Position numbers and translations under genes: made by a program
Notes under the pieces: model-generated
Databases searched by the model: none
What the model was told of the DNA's origin: nothing
What the model saw: only the letters and a program-made list of their open reading frames with translations
Shown here: piece after piece, positions 24,731 to 28,128 of the stretch
How positions within the stretch are numbered: position 1 is the first letter of the stretch
How the letters are laid out: each line of letters opens with the position of its first letter
Assembly: GCA_034409055.1 (NCBI GenBank)
Contig: DAOUMU010000538.1
Coordinates: 1-28,128 of the forward strand
Origin: DAOUMU01 sp034409055
GTDB taxonomy: Bacteria > Chloroflexota > Anaerolineae > 4572-78 > J111
Length of the DNA stretch: 28,128 nt
Direction of reading: 5' to 3'

Positions 24731-24822
24731 GCCTCGACCCCATACCTACAGGCGGGTTCGATGTCACCCCCGTTGGGCGCGTAAAAACCAGCCTCGACCC
24801 CATACTTCTTAGAGGCGGGTTC
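24731..24822. repeat. Direct repeat pair GCCTCGACCCCATAC...GGCGGGTTC
   Basis: Copy 1 is at 24731-24759 and copy 2 at 24791-24822. Both start with GCCTCGACCCCATAC and end with AGGCGGGTTC, differing only by three extra bases and a few changes in the middle. The period is 60 bases. The element directly abuts the MITE target duplication. Confidence 0.7.
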
Positions 24823-24985
24823 ACTGAACGGTCAATGTCGTTAAGTTAAGACCTGACAGGTTTTCAAAGGTGTCATTTTGAGCCAGATTCGTTCTGATCA
24901 GGGATGCATTTACGCCGAAAAGTGGTATGTGAAACCTGTCAGGTCTGGAATGGCTTCCTTAACTTAATGACATTGACTGAACGGT
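24823..24985. mobile_element. MITE-like element with 18-bp inverted ends and 10-bp target duplication
   Basis: The element spans 24833-24975 (143 bp). Its left end CAATGTCGTTAAGTTAAG and right end CTTAACTTAATGACATTG are inverted repeats matching at 17 of 18 positions. Both sides are flanked by the exact direct repeat ACTGAACGGT (24823-24832 and 24976-24985), the expected target-site duplication. An inner perfect 15-bp inverted pair (AGACCTGACAGGTTT at 24849-24863, AAACCTGTCAGGTCT at 24932-24946) continues the palindromic structure. There is no transposase gene inside, so it would have been moved in trans by an IS sharing these ends. Confidence 0.85.
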
Positions 24986-25155
24986 TACATCTGGTAATCG
25001 GCTGGCTTATATCCTCTCTTGTACTGTCTCGGTTCAAGGGGATAGCTGTTCTTCCAGCCAAAAGTCCTACCGGTCTCCATAACAATATATAGGGGTCTAT
25101 TGGCTATAGGAACACAACATATTGTATCTGGCCTGTAGAGACCAGCCCGGCCGGT

Positions 25156-25184
25156 TTGATAAATACACTGTTCTGTGGTATAAT
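25156..25184 (+). promoter_or_regulatory. Promoter of gyrB
   Basis: TTGATA (25156-25161), exactly 17 bases, then perfect TATAAT (25179-25184). This is close to the sigma-70-type consensus and is the best promoter in the window. Transcription would start near 25191, leaving a leader of about 110 bases. Confidence 0.75.
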
Positions 25185-25236
25185 AGTGTTAACCTTACAC
25201 GAAATAAAAACCGGCTAACTTGTGACCACGAGTAAC

Positions 25237-25265
25237 AAGTAGCAGGTAGTTTTTACCTGCTACTT
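25237..25265 (+). promoter_or_regulatory. Leader hairpin upstream of gyrB
   Basis: AAGTAGCAGGTA (25237-25248) pairs perfectly with TACCTGCTACTT (25254-25265) around a five-base GTTTT loop. It sits inside the gyrB leader, between the promoter and the GGAGG ribosome site (25288-25292). The following bases TGATTTTAC are only weakly U-rich, so attenuation is possible but not shown. Confidence 0.5.
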
Positions 25266-25302
25266 TGATTTTACAGAACCAGATTTTGGAGGCATTGATT
25301 CT

Positions 25303-27237
25303 ATGGCCAATGCAGACGCAAGCCAATATACAGCCGATAGTATTACCGTCTTAGAAGGACTTGAAGCGGTTCGTCGCCGGCCCGGCATGTACGTGGGGGG
25401 CACCGACGTTAAAGCCCTGCACCACCTGATTTACGAGGTGGTTGATAACTCCATCGACGAGGCCCTGGCCGGATATTGCGACCACATCCAGGTGATTATT
25501 CATCCCGATAACAGCGTCTCGGTCACCGACAACGGACGGGGCATTCCGGTGGCCGAACACTCCCAAAAGAAGATTTCAACGCTGCAACTGGTCATGACCA
25601 CCCTCCACGCCGGGGGCAAATTCGACCGGGACAGTTATAAAGTGTCCGGTGGTTTGCACGGCGTCGGGGTGTCGGCGGTGAATGCTCTCAGCGAGTGGAT
25701 GGTGGCCGAAGTGGCCCGCGATGGGGCGGTCTGGCGGCAAAAGTATGAGCGGGGTATTCCCCAGGGACCGGTTGAGCCGGTGGCCAAATTGCCCCCAGGC
25801 CAGGACGACAAAACCGGCACGAAGATATCCTTCCGCTTTGACCCGGAGATTTTCAAAGAGGTCGAGGGCTACAACTGGCACACGCTGCTGACCCGTTTCC
25901 GGGAAATGGCCTTTGTGACCAAGGGCATCCGCATTACCTTTAAGGATGAACGTCCCGACCAGGAACGGGAATATACTTTTTATTTTGAAGGGGGCGTGAC
26001 CTCTTTTGTGCGCCACCTTAACCGCAATCGTCAGTCCCTGCACGATCCCGTTTACGTCGAAAAATTGGTCGATGACGTCGGGGTGGAAGTGGCCATTCAA
26101 TATACCGACGCCTACACCGAGAGCATCTACGCTTTTGCCAACACCATCCACACCCCCGATGGCGGCACCCACCTGACCGGTCTGCGGGGGGCCTTGACCC
26201 GCACCATCAACGATTACGCCCGCAAAAATGGCCTGTTGAAAGATAACGAAAACAACTTCTCCGGCGAAGACACCCGCGAGGGGCTGACCGCTATTGTTTC
26301 GATCAAGCACCCCGATCCCCAATTCGAGAGCCAGACCAAGGTTAAGCTGATGAACGCCGAGGTCAAGACCATTGTGGAGTCGGTCGTGGCCGAAACCTTC
26401 TCCACCTTTCTGGAGGAGTATCCGCGCCAGGCCAAAGCCATCATCGCCAAGTGTTTGACCTCCTCCCGGGCCCGGGCCGCGGCCAAAAAAGCCCGGGAAC
26501 TGGTGCTGCGCAAGAGCGCCCTGGAAAGCTCCACCCTGCCCGGCAAGCTGGCCGACTGTTCTAACCGTGACCCGGAGAGTTCTGAGTTGTACATCGTCGA
26601 GGGTGACAGCGCGGGCGGCAGCGCCAAGCAAGGGCGCGACCGCCGCTTCCAGGCCATCCTGCCCCTACGCGGTAAAATCCTCAATACCGAGCGGGCCCGC
26701 CTGGATAAGATTCTGGGCAACAACGAGGTCAAGGCCCTGGTTACGGCCCTGGGCACCGGCGTGGGCGATGAGTTTAATCTGGACAGGCTGCGCTATGGCC
26801 GGATCATTATTATGACCGACGCCGACGTGGACGGGGCCCACATCCGCACCTTGCTGCTGACCTTCTTCTTTCGCTACATGCAGGAGTTGATCGAGCACGG
26901 CCACCTGTTCATTGCCCAACCCCCCCTCTACCAGATCAAGCACAAAAGAGAAGTGACCTACGTTTACACTGAGGACGAAAAAGATCGCTACCTCAAAAAA
27001 CTGAACGGCAAGCCCGACTCGGTCAACTTGCAACGCTACAAGGGCCTGGGCGAGATGAACCCGGAGCAGTTGTGGGAAACCACCCTCAATCCCGAAACCC
27101 GGACCATCCTCCAGGTCACCATCGAAGATGCCGCCGCTGCGGACAAGACCTTTGATATGCTTATGGGCAGCGTGGTCGCTCCCCGGCGGAAGTTTATCCA
27201 GACGCATGCCAAGCAGGTGCAGAATCTGGATATTTAA
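25303..27237 (+). CDS. gyrB: DNA gyrase subunit B
   Basis: A 644-residue ATPase subunit of DNA gyrase, which with GyrA introduces negative supercoils. The GHKL ATPase domain is complete: RRRPGMYVG (24-32), EVVDNSIDEA (45-54, Glu45 as the expected general base), DNGRGIPV (76-83) and GGKFDRDSYKVSGGLHGVG. The TOPRIM domain has EGDSAGG (433-439) and MTDADVDGAHI (504-514), including the metal-binding D-x-D. The C-terminal IQTHAKQVQNLDI is the normal type IIA ending, and the length is that of GyrB without the enterobacterial insertion. ATG at 25303 lies ten bases after GGAGG. ParE cannot be fully excluded by eye, but the ending and motifs fit GyrB. A strong promoter lies upstream and a terminator about 65 bases downstream. 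Confidence 0.97.
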   Translation: MANADASQYTADSITVLEGLEAVRRRPGMYVGGTDVKALHHLIYEVVDNSIDEALAGYCDHIQVIIHPDNSVSVTDNGRGIPVAEHSQKKISTLQLVMTTLHAGGKFDRDSYKVSGGLHGVGVSAVNALSEWMVAEVARDGAVWRQKYERGIPQGPVEPVAKLPPGQDDKTGTKISFRFDPEIFKEVEGYNWHTLLTRFREMAFVTKGIRITFKDERPDQEREYTFYFEGGVTSFVRHLNRNRQSLHDPVYVEKLVDDVGVEVAIQYTDAYTESIYAFANTIHTPDGGTHLTGLRGALTRTINDYARKNGLLKDNENNFSGEDTREGLTAIVSIKHPDPQFESQTKVKLMNAEVKTIVESVVAETFSTFLEEYPRQAKAIIAKCLTSSRARAAAKKARELVLRKSALESSTLPGKLADCSNRDPESSELYIVEGDSAGGSAKQGRDRRFQAILPLRGKILNTERARLDKILGNNEVKALVTALGTGVGDEFNLDRLRYGRIIIMTDADVDGAHIRTLLLTFFFRYMQELIEHGHLFIAQPPLYQIKHKREVTYVYTEDEKDRYLKKLNGKPDSVNLQRYKGLGEMNPEQLWETTLNPETRTILQVTIEDAAAADKTFDMLMGSVVAPRRKFIQTHAKQVQNLDI

Positions 27238-27301
27238 GTGTAGGTTATCACATATAATGAGAATGTCACCATAAATAATGAGAATGATGATATAGATAAA
27301 G

Positions 27302-27336
27302 AAACCCATCGGGTGGAAATACTCGGTGGGTTTTCT
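27302..27336 (+). terminator. Rho-independent terminator of gyrB
   Basis: AAACCCATCG (27302-27311) pairs with CGGTGGGTTT (27324-27333) in a 10-bp stem with one G-U pair and a 12-base loop, followed by TCTATAT. It lies between gyrB and the TniQ-like gene. The same region carries two copies of ATAATGAGAATG (from 27255 and 27277). Confidence 0.7.
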
Positions 27337-27358
27337 ATATAGCATAGAAGGTTTGTAG

Positions 27359-27835
27359 ATGAGAAGGTTGTCTTGCCAATTGTTATGCCGGTCTCCGCTT
27401 CAACCAGGCGAGTCTTTACTGTCGTTGTTAGCTCGTCTGTCAGAACTGAACCTATATCCGAACCTTACTACAGTAGTGGAGATATGTCGGGAGCGACTTA
27501 CTGAACCTGATAATGTAGTTCGACCAACCAAGGTCGAAACATATGACATATTGGCAGAATTGGTTGGAATTGATGCGGATGAATTGCATGCAGCTTCTGT
27601 ACACCGGTTTGCAGCTACGATTACACCCCCCAACTACAAGAATCAGTCGATTTCACTCCCGTCAGGTCGAGAAGTTCACGTATCATACAAATATCGTCTC
27701 CACGAAAACATGAGGTCAGTTCGTGATTTGCAGTTTTGTCCGCTTTGCCTAAAAGAGGCAGCTTACCATCGTCTTTGTTGGATGCCGTTTGCTACATCTG
27801 TTTACCTTAATCACCAATCTGAAATTACGGCATAA
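27359..27835 (+). CDS. TniQ-like protein, probably truncated
   Basis: A 158-residue protein. ATG at 27359 with AGAAGG eight bases upstream. The N-terminal PLQPGESLLSLLARLSELN (13-31) and the later LQFCPLCLKEAAYHRLCWMPF (124-144) are typical of TniQ, the target-complex subunit of Tn7/Tn5053-type transposons and the adaptor between DNA targeting and the AAA+ ATPase TniC. Only Cys127 and Cys130 of the zinc site are present. The usual next C-P-x-H reads Y-L-N-H, and the frame stops at once after it, so the second half of the family domain is missing. Its DNA is visibly more AT-rich than gyrB. It is probably a transposon remnant. No tniA, tniB or transposon end is seen. Confidence 0.65.
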   Translation: MRRLSCQLLCRSPLQPGESLLSLLARLSELNLYPNLTTVVEICRERLTEPDNVVRPTKVETYDILAELVGIDADELHAASVHRFAATITPPNYKNQSISLPSGREVHVSYKYRLHENMRSVRDLQFCPLCLKEAAYHRLCWMPFATSVYLNHQSEITA

Positions 27836-27930
27836 GCATTATGTCAACAATCTTGATAAATAGAAATTTCTACAAAAGACTATTTTGTGGTTTGATTGTA
27901 TCCCAATTCATTGATCAAGAGAGGCTGACA

Positions 27931-28128
27931 ATGGGATACACCACCCAAACCCTGGCTGATATCCGCGAAAACCTGGCGGAACAGTTGGTCCCCAATTTTG
28001 CCGAGCGCAATGATGAAGCCATAGCCCAGGCATTGTACGCTGGAGAGCCAATTGATGCCGCCCATACAGTCGGTGAGGTCGAATTGTTGAGCGGTTTTTT
28101 CGACTTTTTGCAGGAAACGGGCATTATG
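27931..28128 (+). CDS. Unrecognised protein, 5' part only (cut by window end)
   Basis: Sixty-six codons from ATG 27931 run off the window without a stop. A good GAGAGG (27919-27924) stands six bases before the ATG. The visible part is acidic and helical (LADIRENLAEQLVPNFAERN, then ELLSGFFDFLQETGIM). I do not recognise the family. Given the neighbouring TniQ remnant, a transposase or another mobile-element protein is possible but not supported by any motif. Confidence 0.6.
   Translation, partial: MGYTTQTLADIRENLAEQLVPNFAERNDEAIAQALYAGEPIDAAHTVGEVELLSGFFDFLQETGIM

Larger units (their letters stand above)
24696..25302. other. Gene-free spacer between tricorn and gyrB (607 bases)
   Basis: It contains, in order, a short direct-repeat pair, a MITE-like element with target duplication, a near-consensus promoter and a leader hairpin for gyrB. 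No clear rho-independent terminator for the tricorn gene is visible; TTGGACCACCTGGTCAA (24703-24719) is a near-palindrome without a U-tract. No small gene is supported. Confidence 0.6.

Noticed and set aside
24904..25092. Small plus-strand frame of 62 codons
   Set aside because: It begins inside the MITE-like element and crosses its right end and target duplication, so it is not a natural gene.
25576..26631. Long antisense frame (351 codons) inside gyrB
   Set aside because: It is the complement of a clearly conserved gyrB. It arises from GC-rich third positions and has no recognisable motif or ribosome site.
27861..27872. Perfect palindrome TAGAAATTTCTA after the TniQ-like gene
   Set aside because: AT-rich and only 12 bases, with no U-tract or adjoining promoter. 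Too likely by chance to call as an operator or terminator.

Overview
The window most likely comes from a filamentous or soil/sludge-type Chloroflexota bacterium. This is inferred from protein style (nSTAND ATPases with WD40/TolB propellers, Thr/Pro-rich linkers, a Tricorn-type protease, a short 644-residue GyrB) and from intergenic repeats of the CGCAGATT and CATTCCGAGGAGCG kind. It was not tested by database search.

Left part, 693-17691, minus strand: eight consecutive genes form three tandem, paralogous modules read from right to left. Module A is FGE1 (17691-16669), SIR2a (16649-15636) and nSTAND-A (15519-10813). Module B is FGE2 (10759-9746), SIR2b (9688-8681) and nSTAND-B (8681-5946). 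Module C is SIR2c (5793-4768) and nSTAND-C (4661-693), with no FGE gene. The three nSTAND proteins share a closely similar N-terminal P-loop NTPase followed by one membrane helix, but carry unrelated C-terminal sensor regions: a trypsin-like, glycosidase-like, amidase-like and TolB-propeller array in A, a TolB/PD40 propeller in B, and 14 WD40 repeats in C. Each is preceded by a SIR2-like NADase-fold protein, the usual effector partner of STAND switches in prokaryotic conflict systems. I read the locus as a family of membrane-anchored STAND receptors, with the NTPase and SIR2 partner inside and the sensor outside, diversified by duplication and domain swapping. Several enzyme-like domains have lost catalytic residues, and only SIR2b keeps both the SIR2 Asn and His. 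A fragment of a transposase-like gene (88-570) lies beyond the last module.

Boundary, 17692-18281: no gene, but short dispersed repeats and two divergent promoter candidates.

Right part, 18282-27237, plus strand: housekeeping-type genes. These are an acyl-CoA synthetase, an XdhC-family protein overlapping a Tricorn-like protease by 4 bases, then a 607-base spacer with a complete MITE-like element (18-bp inverted ends, 10-bp target duplication), a near-consensus promoter and a leader hairpin, and then gyrB with its terminator. The window ends with a short TniQ-like gene that looks truncated and a reading frame cut by the window edge.
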